A DNA stretch of 12,858 nt from JAGOEX01 sp964630905. GTDB taxonomy: Bacteria; UBP6; UBA1177. The DNA is taken from positions 1 through 12,858 of the forward strand of contig CAZVWR010000074.1 of the NCBI GenBank assembly GCA_964630905.1, in the 5' to 3' direction. The translations under genes were made by a program, and so were the position numbers. The notes under the pieces were generated by a model. It was not told the origin of the DNA. It did not search any database and worked only from the letters and a program-made list of their open reading frames with translations. This document shows, piece after piece, positions 6,343 to 12,858 of this stretch (within the stretch, counting starts at the first letter, position 1; each line of letters opens with the position of its first letter).

Positions 6343-8055
6343 CTATTTTTCCATTACACCTGAAGGGACGATTATAAGGACATCTCTTGAATCAAGGAGT
6401 GATGTTTCATCTCCGTAAACATCTATTCTTGCTGTGAAAACAGGCATCTGATTCTTTGCCGGCTTGCAGAAATTATTTTCAAAATCTATGTCAAATGTTA
6501 CTGTGGTTCCGGGAAGCACTTTTATGAAAGTTGTTTCATCGACCCCTTCAACATTTTCAGGTGGAGTTGCTGAAACGGGGGTTATTTTCTTAATGAAATC
6601 AATTGATTCCTTTGATTCACATTCACCTGCAAGGTGTTCTTTTCTTGTTGAAACATTCATTCTTACATGGCTGACAAGGTTGAGCACTGCCAAAACGATC
6701 TGGTCGCTTAAGCCTGTACCGTTGCTTGATATTGTATAATTAAAATATAATCCGGCACTATCCTTGGATCCGGTTCCTTCTGAAATGGTATTGAAATCAT
6801 TCATGGAATCACCTGAGTCTATTCCGATGAACTTCGCTCCGATATTGTTCATTGCGGTTATTGCATCACTTGAGTGCATAACCGGATCGCCGCCGATGGA
6901 ATTGTAATCATTATCGGTAAATTCTTCATCGGTTGCCATTATGAATATTGGAAGTGAACCCGGTCTGAAGCACATTCCTCCGTAACTTTCTCCGGTGCAG
7001 GAGCTTCCGAAAATGTTAAGGTTCACAGTTCCGTCAAGAGCCCCGTCAATTGTTGCGTTATATGGGATTCCTGTAGCTGTCCGCCACAGTGCAAGAGTGT
7101 GATATTCGTCAGCTCCGCCACAGGAACTTATTGTATTTACTGCATTTTGAATTTCTGTGGTGTCAAGAGTGATGTGCTGCTGAATAAAATATGGCTGGTC
7201 TTCAAGTGTTCCGAATTTAACAAGTCCGAATCCGGTGTTAGGTATCTGTGCTTTGACTCCGGTAACTATAACATTATTTATTCCCTGCTTAAGATTGTCG
7301 TGCTCTTCTCCCATTGAACCGGAAAGATCGACAAGGATTGCAATGTCTGCCTGCTGAATATCGGTGCTGAAATTAAGTTGTTTCTTTGTTTCAAATCCAG
7401 GTTTGTAGGGAAGAACGACATAAAAAACATCTTCGGGAATCTTGGAATTTGAATCGTTCGGGTCTGTTCCGTATGCGATCTCTGCAAGATCATCGAATCC
7501 GTCACTGTCACTATCCTTCATTTTAGGATTTGTTCCGTACTGCGATTCCTGATAATCGGTCAATCCGTCGCTGTCGGTATCTGAATTATAGGGATTTGTT
7601 CCGTTTGTTTTTTCATCTGCATCACTTATGCCGTCATCATCAGAATCAGGGTCAAGGCAGTTCGGTTTTCCATCTCCGTCGCTGTCTGAACAGGGAAAGA
7701 AAGGACATTCAAAACTGTTTGGATAGCCGTCGCCATCGGCATCAGCGTTCCGGTCATAGCATGGATCGTCCTTGTTAGGATCATTGGATGAATTTCCAGA
7801 GTCACCTGTATCGCCTGTGTTTCCTGAGTCGCCTGAATTTCCGGAATTACCGGAATCTCCGGATTCATTTCCGTCATCAAGCAGTTCGCCTGTTTCAGGA
7901 TGCTTGCATCTGAAAATTTCAAGGTCACACTTATACGGGAAAGGACAGTCTGAATCGGCAATGCACTGCTTTTTCGCTTCTTCTTCTTCAGGTCCGCATG
8001 AAGTGAAAAACACAAAAAAAGATACAAACAAAACCGCCAAAATTAACTTTTTCAT
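6343..8055 (-). CDS. Lipoprotein with Cys module, Gly/Ser/Asp stalk, thrombospondin type 3 repeats and vWA domain
   Basis: The product has 570 residues. The signal peptide ends FFTSC, so Cys20 is the likely lipidated residue; Gly at +2 favours the outer membrane or cell surface. Next is a Cys module at C31, C37, C43 and C50 (C-x5-C-P-x4-C-x6-C). A flexible stalk (about 63-90) of three-residue GDS/GNS/GDT units follows. Thrombospondin type 3 calcium repeats (about 104-207) contain repeated D-x-D-x-D-G and YGTNP/YGTDP. A von Willebrand A domain (about 236-465) has an intact MIDAS start, Asp243-Leu-Ser245-Gly-Ser247, and ATDEEFTDND (Asp376). The C-terminal region (about 475-566) has the PGTTVTFDIDF and ARIDVYGDETSLLDSRDV pattern common after vWA in myxobacterial proteins. 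A role in metal-dependent ligand binding or adhesion is inferred. GTG 8064 is in frame, but it is part of the GGTGG ribosome-binding site, so ATG 8055 is preferred. Confidence 0.88.
   Translation of the reverse strand: MKKLILAVLFVSFFVFFTSCGPEEEEAKKQCIADSDCPFPYKCDLEIFRCKHPETGELLDDGNESGDSGNSGNSGDSGNTGDTGDSGNSSNDPNKDDPCYDRNADADGDGYPNSFECPFFPCSDSDGDGKPNCLDPDSDDDGISDADEKTNGTNPYNSDTDSDGLTDYQESQYGTNPKMKDSDSDGFDDLAEIAYGTDPNDSNSKIPEDVFYVVLPYKPGFETKKQLNFSTDIQQADIAILVDLSGSMGEEHDNLKQGINNVIVTGVKAQIPNTGFGLVKFGTLEDQPYFIQQHITLDTTEIQNAVNTISSCGGADEYHTLALWRTATGIPYNATIDGALDGTVNLNIFGSSCTGESYGGMCFRPGSLPIFIMATDEEFTDNDYNSIGGDPVMHSSDAITAMNNIGAKFIGIDSGDSMNDFNTISEGTGSKDSAGLYFNYTISSNGTGLSDQIVLAVLNLVSHVRMNVSTRKEHLAGECESKESIDFIKKITPVSATPPENVEGVDETTFIKVLPGTTVTFDIDFENNFCKPAKNQMPVFTARIDVYGDETSLLDSRDVLIIVPSGVMEK
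7789..7860 (-). repeat. Degenerate 9-bp coding repeat (Gly-Asp/Asn-Ser/Thr units)
   Basis: About eight consecutive 9-base units encode the stalk Gly-Asp/Asn-Ser/Thr (residues 66-89 of the vWA lipoprotein). Units differ at the middle and third codons, so the array is imperfect, but neighbouring units share runs such as TCCGGAAAT. Gain or loss of units keeps the reading frame, so stalk length could vary between strains. Confidence 0.7.
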
Positions 8056-8092
8056 TTTTACCACCGCTCATTTTTAACCAGCACTGCAATAA

Positions 8093-8120
8093 AGTATATA
8101 GGTAAACATTTAAAAATCAA
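8093..8120 (-). promoter_or_regulatory. Sigma-70-type promoter of the TSP3/vWA lipoprotein gene
   Basis: Read on the minus strand, TTGATT (8115-8120) and TATACT (8093-8098) are separated by 16 bp. Transcription would start near 8086, about 31 bases before ATG 8055. It lies in the 93-base gap after the DUF465 gene, so the lipoprotein gene is probably transcribed independently of the rseP operon. Confidence 0.7.
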
Positions 8121-8148
8121 CGGGAAAATGTATGGAAACTTTTTTGGA

Positions 8149-8364
8149 TTATTTTGTATTTTTCAGCAGACTTTCATAGTAGGCGATCATGTCTTTTTTC
8201 ATAAGTTTCTTTTTTCTTAAGGTGTTGAGTTCCATTTCATCGTGGGGCGTAAAGGTCTTTTTTGCCGCAAGTTCATTTGAAAGTTCGTCATACCTGGCAT
8301 GCTCTTCTTTCAGTTTGTTGATCTTTTCTAGAATAACTTCAGTGGAAAGATTTTCTGCTTTCAT
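8149..8364 (-). CDS. Small helical DUF465 (YdcH-like) protein
   Basis: The product has 71 residues, almost entirely helical and charged. The pattern of an H-x-x-[LY]-[DE] stretch (EEHARYDEL), then a short break, then a Leu/Lys-rich helix ending L-x-K-x-K-L-x-x-K-D (LRKKKLMKKDMIAYYESLL) fits DUF465. This family of small coiled-coil proteins is common in proteobacteria and has no well-defined function. GAGGAGGGG precedes ATG 8364 closely and lies inside the end of tsaB. The TGA of tsaB (8365-8367) directly touches the ATG, so translation is probably coupled. It is the last gene of the rseP-tsaB-DUF465 operon. No hairpin terminator is visible after its stop. The family assignment is moderate because the protein is short. 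Confidence 0.75.
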   Translation of the reverse strand: MKAENLSTEVILEKINKLKEEHARYDELSNELAAKKTFTPHDEMELNTLRKKKLMKKDMIAYYESLLKNTK

Positions 8365-9081
8365 TCACCCCTCCTCAAAATTGTTTGAAACATAAATGTT
8401 ACAGTTTTTATCAATGTCTGCCGGATTAATTACATGGTTAAGTATGAAAGGTTCTTTAGTAATATCAAGCAGTTCTCCTTTAAGCAGAGATGGTGACCGC
8501 TGATGGTCAAAATGATATTTTTCCTGATGTGTCGAGTTAATGTCAAAATGAGATTTCAGTGTTTCAACAAGAGTTGCACCGCATTCTGAACCGAGGATGA
8601 GTTCAATTTTTGAGTTCAGATAGTCTTTGAAAATATCCTTAATGTTTTCAGTATGTTCTTTTATGAAAACATCTTTTACGAGCAGATTGTTCTCTTTATC
8701 AAGAAGTCCAAGGAAGTATTCACCTCTGTTAAAAGGAATGACCACCAGTTTATTTAAGTCCCCTTCTGTCGGAGTGAGTGCTGAAATAATCCTGAAAGAG
8801 CTGACAAGGCGCACATTTTTTAAACCCAGTGAATAGAGAAAACCGAGAAAGAAGGAATTCGCAGTCTTAAGGCCTGTAAAAGGTCCCGGACCCTGACCGA
8901 TAATAATTTCAGGTTCACCATCAAAAGTGATGTCAGTTTTGATATTAAGAAAGAAATCAGGAAGTTGGCGGCTCATTTTGGATCTTTCAAAATTTATGCA
9001 ATGAAAAATGTTGCCGCTTTTTACAGTTCCTCCCAAAAGTATATTTTTTGTGGATCCGTCAAAAATGAGCAGGTTTTTCAA
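8365..9081 (-). CDS. tsaB: Divergent TsaB-type tRNA threonylcarbamoyladenosine biosynthesis protein, TTG start
   Basis: TsaB is the non-catalytic ASKHA-fold partner that binds TsaD and TsaE in bacterial synthesis of t6A37 in ANN-decoding tRNAs. The product has 238 residues. It starts LLIFDGSTKN, matching the family's LAIDTST strand. Residues 62-72, GQGPGPFTGLK, match the hallmark GxGPGSFTGLR, except that the usual Ser is Pro67. A later segment, IPFNRGEYFLGLLD, corresponds to the D-A-R-R-G-E-V-Y-x-A region but has lost the Asp-Ala. The C-terminal half is poorly conserved and lacks the common P-x-Y-x-R motif, so this is a divergent member. The start is TTG 9081, immediately after the rseP TGA (9082-9084), with GAGGA (9088-9092) inside the rseP end as ribosome-binding site. 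The family call is good; retention of full function is inferred. Confidence 0.85.
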   Translation of the reverse strand: MKNLLIFDGSTKNILLGGTVKSGNIFHCINFERSKMSRQLPDFFLNIKTDITFDGEPEIIIGQGPGPFTGLKTANSFFLGFLYSLGLKNVRLVSSFRIISALTPTEGDLNKLVVIPFNRGEYFLGLLDKENNLLVKDVFIKEHTENIKDIFKDYLNSKIELILGSECGATLVETLKSHFDINSTHQEKYHFDHQRSPSLLKGELLDITKEPFILNHVINPADIDKNCNIYVSNNFEEG

Positions 9082-10686
9082 TCACATCCTCATAAAAATT
9101 GAGAAATACCTTGAAAAATCGTTAAAAATGGCAAAAGCCATCAGAAGAAGAAGCATTACCATTCCTGCAGTCAGCATTTTCTCCTTTATTGAAACAGGGA
9201 TCTGCTTTCTCACAATTCCTTCGATAGTGTACATCACAATGTATCCTCCGTCAAGGATCGGAACTGGGAAAAGATTAATGATTCCGAGATTTATACTTAT
9301 GACAGCAAGAATGAACAGAAAGTGTTTAAGTCCGGCTTCAGCCGCTTTTTTGGAAATATCAAAGATCATTATCGGGCCGCCTAGACTTTTTGCTGACATT
9401 TTTCCGGTTACAAGATACCAGAAGCCTTTGAGCGTCATCGAGATCATTCCGAAAGTCTGTTCTGAAGCATATTTTAAAGTGAATTTAAAGGGTTCAGCTC
9501 TTTTTGCAAATATCTCGGGAACATTGTAGTCGAATGTGAAACCTGCCCCCCACCTGATATTTCTGTCGGTAAGCCCTGTCATTTCATTTTCTTTTTCTTC
9601 AAAGGATGCCTTAAAATCTATTTCTTTCTCATTGTAGTTTCTGACAAGACCGATCTTTACTTCATCACCTTCCTTTAATCGCTGCATTATCGAATAGAAT
9701 TGATAGGGTATTGTGATCATGCTGCCGTTTACAGAAGTTATGATATCCCCTTTTTCTATGCCGATCTTGTGTGAGAGCGAACCTTCTTCTATTTTTGAGA
9801 TGACAAGTCCGCCGTGAACGAACGAAGGGATGCCTGCACCTTCTTCAAATGCAATTTCCTTTTCCCCACCGTCCCGTTTGATCCGGACACTTTTAAAAGA
9901 GGGCACTTTTAACTTTTTCTCAACTTCATAGAACCTCGAAACCGGAACTCCGTCTATTGAAATAATCTCATCTCCGTTCTGTAATCCTTCAAATTCACTG
10001 AGCAAAGCTATTGTTGCATCTCTTGGAAGGCGTGCAATGCCGATTTCGCATCGCTCTATCTCTTCATTGAACACATCTGTATATGAACCTGTTTTCGGAA
10101 TGACTGAAAGTGTTGCTTTTGAACCGTCAGATCTCACAACTGTGATCTCTGTTTCGGCGCACTTTCTTTCTTTCAGTGACGATGATATTGATATCTGGAT
10201 GTCCTCCCAGACATGCACCGGTCTCCCGTTGATCTCTGTTATCCTGTCACCTTCCTCAAGTCCTGCATCATAGGCAGGGCCTCCCGGCTCAACATATTCA
10301 ACGATAGATGCAGGAGCGGAATATTCAAAAAACGAGACGATTATAAAAACAAAAAACGCAAGAACGATATTAAAAAGAGGGCCGGCAAAAGCGATTATTA
10401 CTTTCTGCCACCATAATTTGTGAGAATAGGCATAAGCATATTCATTATTTTCAAGGGCTTTTTCATCATCAGGTGATTCACCGAGCATTTTTACATAACC
10501 GCCAAGCGGAATTAGAGAAATTCTGTATTCGGTGTCACCTTTTTTCCATTTCACTATCGGTTTCCCGAAACCTAGCGAAAAGGCGAGAACTCTGACCCCG
10601 AAAAGACGGGCAAAAAGGAAGTGCCCGAGTTCATGAATAAAAACAACTACTCCAAGAAGCACAACAGCATAGAGATACATATACAT
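9082..10686 (-). CDS. rseP: RseP-type site-2 intramembrane zinc metalloprotease with three PDZ-like domains
   Basis: This inner-membrane site-2 protease cleaves transmembrane segments, such as anti-sigma factors, and leftover signal peptides. The 534-residue product has HELGH (residues 18-22) in the first membrane helix. The third zinc ligand and gate lie in NLFPVPILDGG (471-481, with Asp479). The membrane-associated beta region GYVKMLGE and a second helix, AGPLFNIVLAFFVFII (102-117), are also visible. Between the catalytic helices lie three PDZ-like units: about 127-198 (ASIVEYVEPGGPAYDAGLEEGD), 213-282 (LQNGDEIISIDGVPVS) and 290-365 (ISKIEEGSLSHKIGIEKGD). E. coli RseP has about 450 residues and two PDZ domains, so this protein is longer. 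ATG 10686, 6 bases after GGATGG, is preferred over TTG 10692, which touches that site. It heads an operon with tsaB and a DUF465 gene. Confidence 0.94.
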   Translation of the reverse strand: MYMYLYAVVLLGVVVFIHELGHFLFARLFGVRVLAFSLGFGKPIVKWKKGDTEYRISLIPLGGYVKMLGESPDDEKALENNEYAYAYSHKLWWQKVIIAFAGPLFNIVLAFFVFIIVSFFEYSAPASIVEYVEPGGPAYDAGLEEGDRITEINGRPVHVWEDIQISISSSLKERKCAETEITVVRSDGSKATLSVIPKTGSYTDVFNEEIERCEIGIARLPRDATIALLSEFEGLQNGDEIISIDGVPVSRFYEVEKKLKVPSFKSVRIKRDGGEKEIAFEEGAGIPSFVHGGLVISKIEEGSLSHKIGIEKGDIITSVNGSMITIPYQFYSIMQRLKEGDEVKIGLVRNYNEKEIDFKASFEEKENEMTGLTDRNIRWGAGFTFDYNVPEIFAKRAEPFKFTLKYASEQTFGMISMTLKGFWYLVTGKMSAKSLGGPIMIFDISKKAAEAGLKHFLFILAVISINLGIINLFPVPILDGGYIVMYTIEGIVRKQIPVSIKEKMLTAGMVMLLLLMAFAIFNDFSRYFSIFMRM

Positions 10687-10725
10687 TTTCAACCATCCGA
10701 TCTAAAAAAAACAATAACTTGGGGT

Positions 10726-10753
10726 ATTATAATCACAAAATATCAGAAAACAA
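10726..10753 (-). promoter_or_regulatory. Sigma-70-type promoter of the rseP-tsaB-DUF465 operon
   Basis: On the minus strand, TTGTTT (10748-10753) and a perfect TATAAT (10726-10731) are spaced by 16 bp. The -35 box lies within the last codons of the upstream metalloprotease gene, in the part encoding the C-terminal tail. Transcription would start near 10719, with a leader of about 33 bases containing a T8 run. No terminator hairpin separates the two genes, so some read-through is likely. Confidence 0.6.
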
Positions 10754-12029
10754 CAGTACATCCGCAGCCGGTGCTTTCATCTTCAACAAATTCGCCAGAA
10801 GTGTCATCTGTTGTTTCAGAAGAGTCATTTTTTTCGGGATCGTTTTTGTCAACTGTTTCTGTATCATCCTGAATTCCATCATCTTTTGTTTCATCAGGAA
10901 CTTCGGTTGTTTCATCGGGTGTTTCGACATTCTCATCGACAGGCTGATCTTCATCAATAACCGGATTATCATCAGGCTCTTCACTGTTCTCACAATCTCC
11001 GTCAAGTTCTGTACAAATAGTCGCTTTTCCATCTGTAGCCCATGTAAACCATTCCTGAAAACGGACTCTCAGGGTTTCCATTTTCTGAAGCTGTTGAGGA
11101 AAAGGGTAGAATCCTTCCTTATTTGCGAGAATGAATGCCACATTGAAATGTTTCGGAGCTTCCTCAGATGAAGGGACCCTTGTCCCCATTGCTCTGATAA
11201 TATCGTCAATAGTTACAATATGTTTTGTAAGTCCTGACTTATTTGAATCGGGCGATGTTTTGTTCGCAGGAACAGCGGCGCTTCCTTCTCTGCACTGCTC
11301 AATATCGGCTGATGAGCACATAAAGAAAAGTTCGCCGACCTCTTCAGGCGGAATAAATCCCATTACATATTTATCAAGGGGTCCGTATTTTTTCGGGTTG
11401 TCGTACTGATATGTGAAAGTTCCGTCTCCATTATCTGTTATATCTCCGCCGTACATGACTGACGGCCCCGACATAAAATCGGCATTCCAGTGCTGGTTTG
11501 CACCGTCCTCCCATCCGCGAAGACCCGTATGCGGCTCAGTCATTCCCTCTTTTTTAAAATCCATAGCGGAAAGCCAGTAGTGGCTCCACTCATGTGCCAG
11601 AAGTTCAACGCTTGACATGCCGGAATACGGGTTTAGTATCCCTGTCGATATCTGCACATCAGGGTTTTCAGGATATTGATCTAAATTGCACATTCTTGCC
11701 GCACCCAGAAGTTTTCCAAAACTCCCCCAGTCAGCAGGTGTGCCGTAAGGATTCATTATTCCGGGATCACGGTTTATACCCGTAACAGTATACTGGATCG
11801 GAATCCCCTGCTGCATGTTCATTGAAGGGGTAAATGTCGTAAAAATAAAAAGAAAATCAAAAGAATCGGGATGGTTCATGTAGAATTTTTGTCCCGCCGA
11901 TTTTTCAATTACACCTATAAGCCCGTCATCATTGGTGTTCACAACAGCGATATTCGGATACATGTCATCTGCATGAATCATTGAAAAAAAGACAGCTAAA
12001 AACATAAATGTCCTGAAAAACTTCTTCAT
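10743..12029 (-). CDS. Secreted HEWSH zinc-metalloprotease-like protein with acidic stalk and C-terminal GCGCTVVF tail
   Basis: I do not recognise a named family for this 428-residue protein. A Sec signal peptide ends IHA before DD (cleavage about 20/21). The region 27-135 includes FDFLFIFTTF, typical of secreted myxobacterial zincin-like proteins. LLAHEWSHYW (143-152) is a zinc-binding HExxH helix with His146, Glu147 and His150, and fits the general neutral zinc metallopeptidase pattern as I recall it. The third ligand is unassigned; His167 and His180 are candidates. SVMYGG (190-195) resembles a Met-turn, but the metzincin HExxHxxGxxH spacing is absent. KYGPLDKYVMGFIPPEEV (214-231) looks like a conserved segment. 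Residues 348-418 form an Asp/Glu/Pro/Thr-rich stalk, then the chain ends GCGCTVVF with Cys422 and Cys424. ATG 12029 has GAGG 5 bases upstream; the longer frame to 12098 lacks a signal peptide at its start. Peptidase activity is inferred. Confidence 0.82.
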   Translation of the reverse strand: MKKFFRTFMFLAVFFSMIHADDMYPNIAVVNTNDDGLIGVIEKSAGQKFYMNHPDSFDFLFIFTTFTPSMNMQQGIPIQYTVTGINRDPGIMNPYGTPADWGSFGKLLGAARMCNLDQYPENPDVQISTGILNPYSGMSSVELLAHEWSHYWLSAMDFKKEGMTEPHTGLRGWEDGANQHWNADFMSGPSVMYGGDITDNGDGTFTYQYDNPKKYGPLDKYVMGFIPPEEVGELFFMCSSADIEQCREGSAAVPANKTSPDSNKSGLTKHIVTIDDIIRAMGTRVPSSEEAPKHFNVAFILANKEGFYPFPQQLQKMETLRVRFQEWFTWATDGKATICTELDGDCENSEEPDDNPVIDEDQPVDENVETPDETTEVPDETKDDGIQDDTETVDKNDPEKNDSSETTDDTSGEFVEDESTGCGCTVVF

Positions 12030-12070
12030 CGTGACCTCACTTTTTATGTCAGTTCCACACAACTTCAATA

Positions 12071-12098
12071 TTTTTACAGATTCGGTGATTTTTTGCAA
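12071..12098 (-). promoter_or_regulatory. Possible promoter of the HEWSH metalloprotease gene
   Basis: On the minus strand, TTGCAA (12093-12098) and TAAAAA (12071-12076) are separated by 16 bp. The -10 box is poor (four of six), so this is tentative. Its position, about 42 bases before ATG 12029, is suitable, and no better candidate was seen in the 150-base divergent intergenic region. Confidence 0.35.
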
Positions 12099-12101
12099 GC
12101 T

Positions 12102-12122
12102 AAAAAGCGATCCGCTGTTTTT
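12102..12122. other. Inverted repeat in the divergent promoter region
   Basis: AGCG (12106-12109) and CGCT (12113-12116) form a short GC stem around ATC, flanked by A5 and T5 with one unpaired G. It looks like a compact terminator on both strands, yet no gene ends here. It overlaps the -35 box of the rightward promoter, so it could instead be a regulator-binding site. The stem is short and could be chance. Confidence 0.25.
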
Positions 12123-12148
12123 GACTTATTTTCCGTTTCGGCTATATT
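12121..12148 (+). promoter_or_regulatory. Sigma-70-type promoter of the right-edge lipoprotein gene
   Basis: TTGACT (12121-12126) and TATATT (12143-12148) are spaced by 16 bp. Transcription would start near 12155, about 25 bases before the TTG start codon. It diverges from the metalloprotease gene on the other strand. Confidence 0.7.
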
Positions 12149-12169
12149 TTCATCTGTTGTGTGTGAAAC

Positions 12170-12176
12170 GGAGGAG
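12170..12176 (+). promoter_or_regulatory. Ribosome-binding site that fixes a TTG start
   Basis: GGAGGAG lies just before TTG 12180; counting from the GGAGG core the spacing is 5 bases. The following codons give LKKIN, the basic n-region of a signal peptide. The next possible start, ATG 12201, would lose those lysines and has no such site. Confidence 0.75.
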
Positions 12177-12179
12177 ATC

Positions 12180-12858
12180 TTGAAGAAAATTAATTTAATT
12201 ATGGTCGTTTTTGCGGTTTTTATGTTTGTTTCCTGTGAAAACAGCACAAATACTGCTAAAGACAATGAACCGGTGCTTGACGAAGAGGAAGTTACTGATG
12301 AGCAGGTTGATGAAACTGTTGATGAGGTTGTTGTTGACGAAAATGAAGTTCCGGATGAATTTGACCCTTCAAATCCGGGATATACGGTTGAATTCTTCTT
12401 CGCCGACATGAATATGATGGGAACGCCCACAGCAATAATCGGCGGTTATGTGATGAAAACGGCAAGAGAGGATCTTGATGAAGAGTATGAAGGCCCAACC
12501 TATATGATTGACACCTGTGTTCTGGGCGAAGAACCGCCAAGAGAACCTGAGTGCCAGTCAAAAGAAGATTGTGCCGAAGAGCAGGAATGTGTTCCCGATT
12601 ATGATGACGGTGGAAATCCGAAACCGGGAACTGAACATTGCGCAACACCGGACAGAGAATCTCTTGATGTCGGGCCGATAAAAATAAAAGGTTTTGCATC
12701 AGGCGAGCAGACTTTTCTATATGAGCCGAATGATCAGATCTATAAGCTCAATGGTGAAGGGGACGGAAGTGTTGATCCTTCCCTTATCACATACAATCAG
12801 AAATATGAACTTTATGCCGAAGATCCGACTCCTGAAGATCTTAACCCGTTCAATGGAG
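12180..12858 (+). CDS. N-terminal part of a stalked lipoprotein with a Cys module, TTG start (3' end outside window)
   Basis: The frame stays open from TTG 12180 to the window edge, giving 226 complete codons. The signal peptide has two lysines, a hydrophobic core and MFVSC, so Cys19 is the probable lipidated residue with Glu at +2. An acidic stalk follows (about residues 30-62), rich in Val-Asp-Glu and ending EVPDEFDP, like the stalk of the neighbouring metalloprotease. After that comes a globular region starting YTVEFFFADM. It contains a Cys module, C-x5-C-x5-C (ECQSKEDCAEEQEC), with another Cys after about 16 residues. A segment near the visible end, PIKIKGFASGEQTFLYEPNDQIYKLNG, looks beta-rich. 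I do not recognise a family. It is divergently oriented to the metalloprotease gene, with a shared 150-base control region. It is probably an envelope or surface protein; its function is unknown. Confidence 0.82.
   Translation, partial: MKKINLIMVVFAVFMFVSCENSTNTAKDNEPVLDEEEVTDEQVDETVDEVVVDENEVPDEFDPSNPGYTVEFFFADMNMMGTPTAIIGGYVMKTAREDLDEEYEGPTYMIDTCVLGEEPPREPECQSKEDCAEEQECVPDYDDGGNPKPGTEHCATPDRESLDVGPIKIKGFASGEQTFLYEPNDQIYKLNGEGDGSVDPSLITYNQKYELYAEDPTPEDLNPFNG

Noticed and set aside
8056..8064. GTG 8064 as start of the vWA lipoprotein
   Set aside because: It is part of the GGTGG ribosome-binding sequence for ATG 8055.
12292..12699. Minus-strand open frame opposite the right-edge lipoprotein
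   Set aside because: His/Arg/Leu-rich shadow; the plus frame has a promoter, ribosome-binding site, lipobox and Cys module.

Overview
This is a bacterial chromosomal window of roughly 40% G+C. It carries conserved housekeeping genes interleaved with lineage-specific secreted or surface proteins. The exported proteins have thrombospondin type 3 calcium repeats, a vWA domain, Gly/Ser/Asp/Asn or Asp/Glu/Pro stalks, C-x3-[D/N]-C cysteine modules, lipoprotein signals and a DUF1566-plus-fibronectin-III tail. This repertoire is typical of Myxococcota-like or other former deltaproteobacterial lineages, including many uncultured ones. The taxonomic guess is inference only; no rRNA gene is present.

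Layout, left to right. The 3' end of a secreted DUF1566/Fn3 protein (+) runs in from the left edge. Next are guaB (+) with its own promoter, then rpsO, pnp and dut (+) behind a strong promoter, followed by a secreted Cys-rich protein with an EF-hand/dockerin-like loop (+). That gene meets, with no spacer, the convergent gene for a large TSP3/vWA lipoprotein (-). Further right is a tightly abutted minus-strand operon, rseP-tsaB-DUF465, in which each stop codon touches the next start codon. Then come a secreted HEWSH zinc-metalloprotease-like protein (-) and, divergent from it, the start of a stalked lipoprotein (+) that runs off the right edge and begins with TTG.

How the parts fit: guaB serves GMP synthesis, rpsO/pnp serve translation and RNA turnover, and dut cleans the nucleotide pool. 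RseP is an inner-membrane site-2 protease, and TsaB takes part in tRNA t6A modification. The remaining five genes build the cell envelope or surface. No intergenic stretch exceeds about 150 bases, and I saw no tRNA, rRNA, CRISPR array or insertion sequence.

The most interesting signals are these. Two secreted proteins end in a very short Cys-containing hydrophobic tail (GCSVTVF and GCGCTVVF), and in the metalloprotease this tail sits at the end of a long acidic stalk, suggesting an undescribed C-terminal anchoring or processing signal. The metalloprotease itself is unfamiliar. A Cys module and an acidic stalk recur in otherwise unrelated neighbours. Five good promoters all have a 16-bp spacer. 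The RseP homologue appears to have three PDZ domains.
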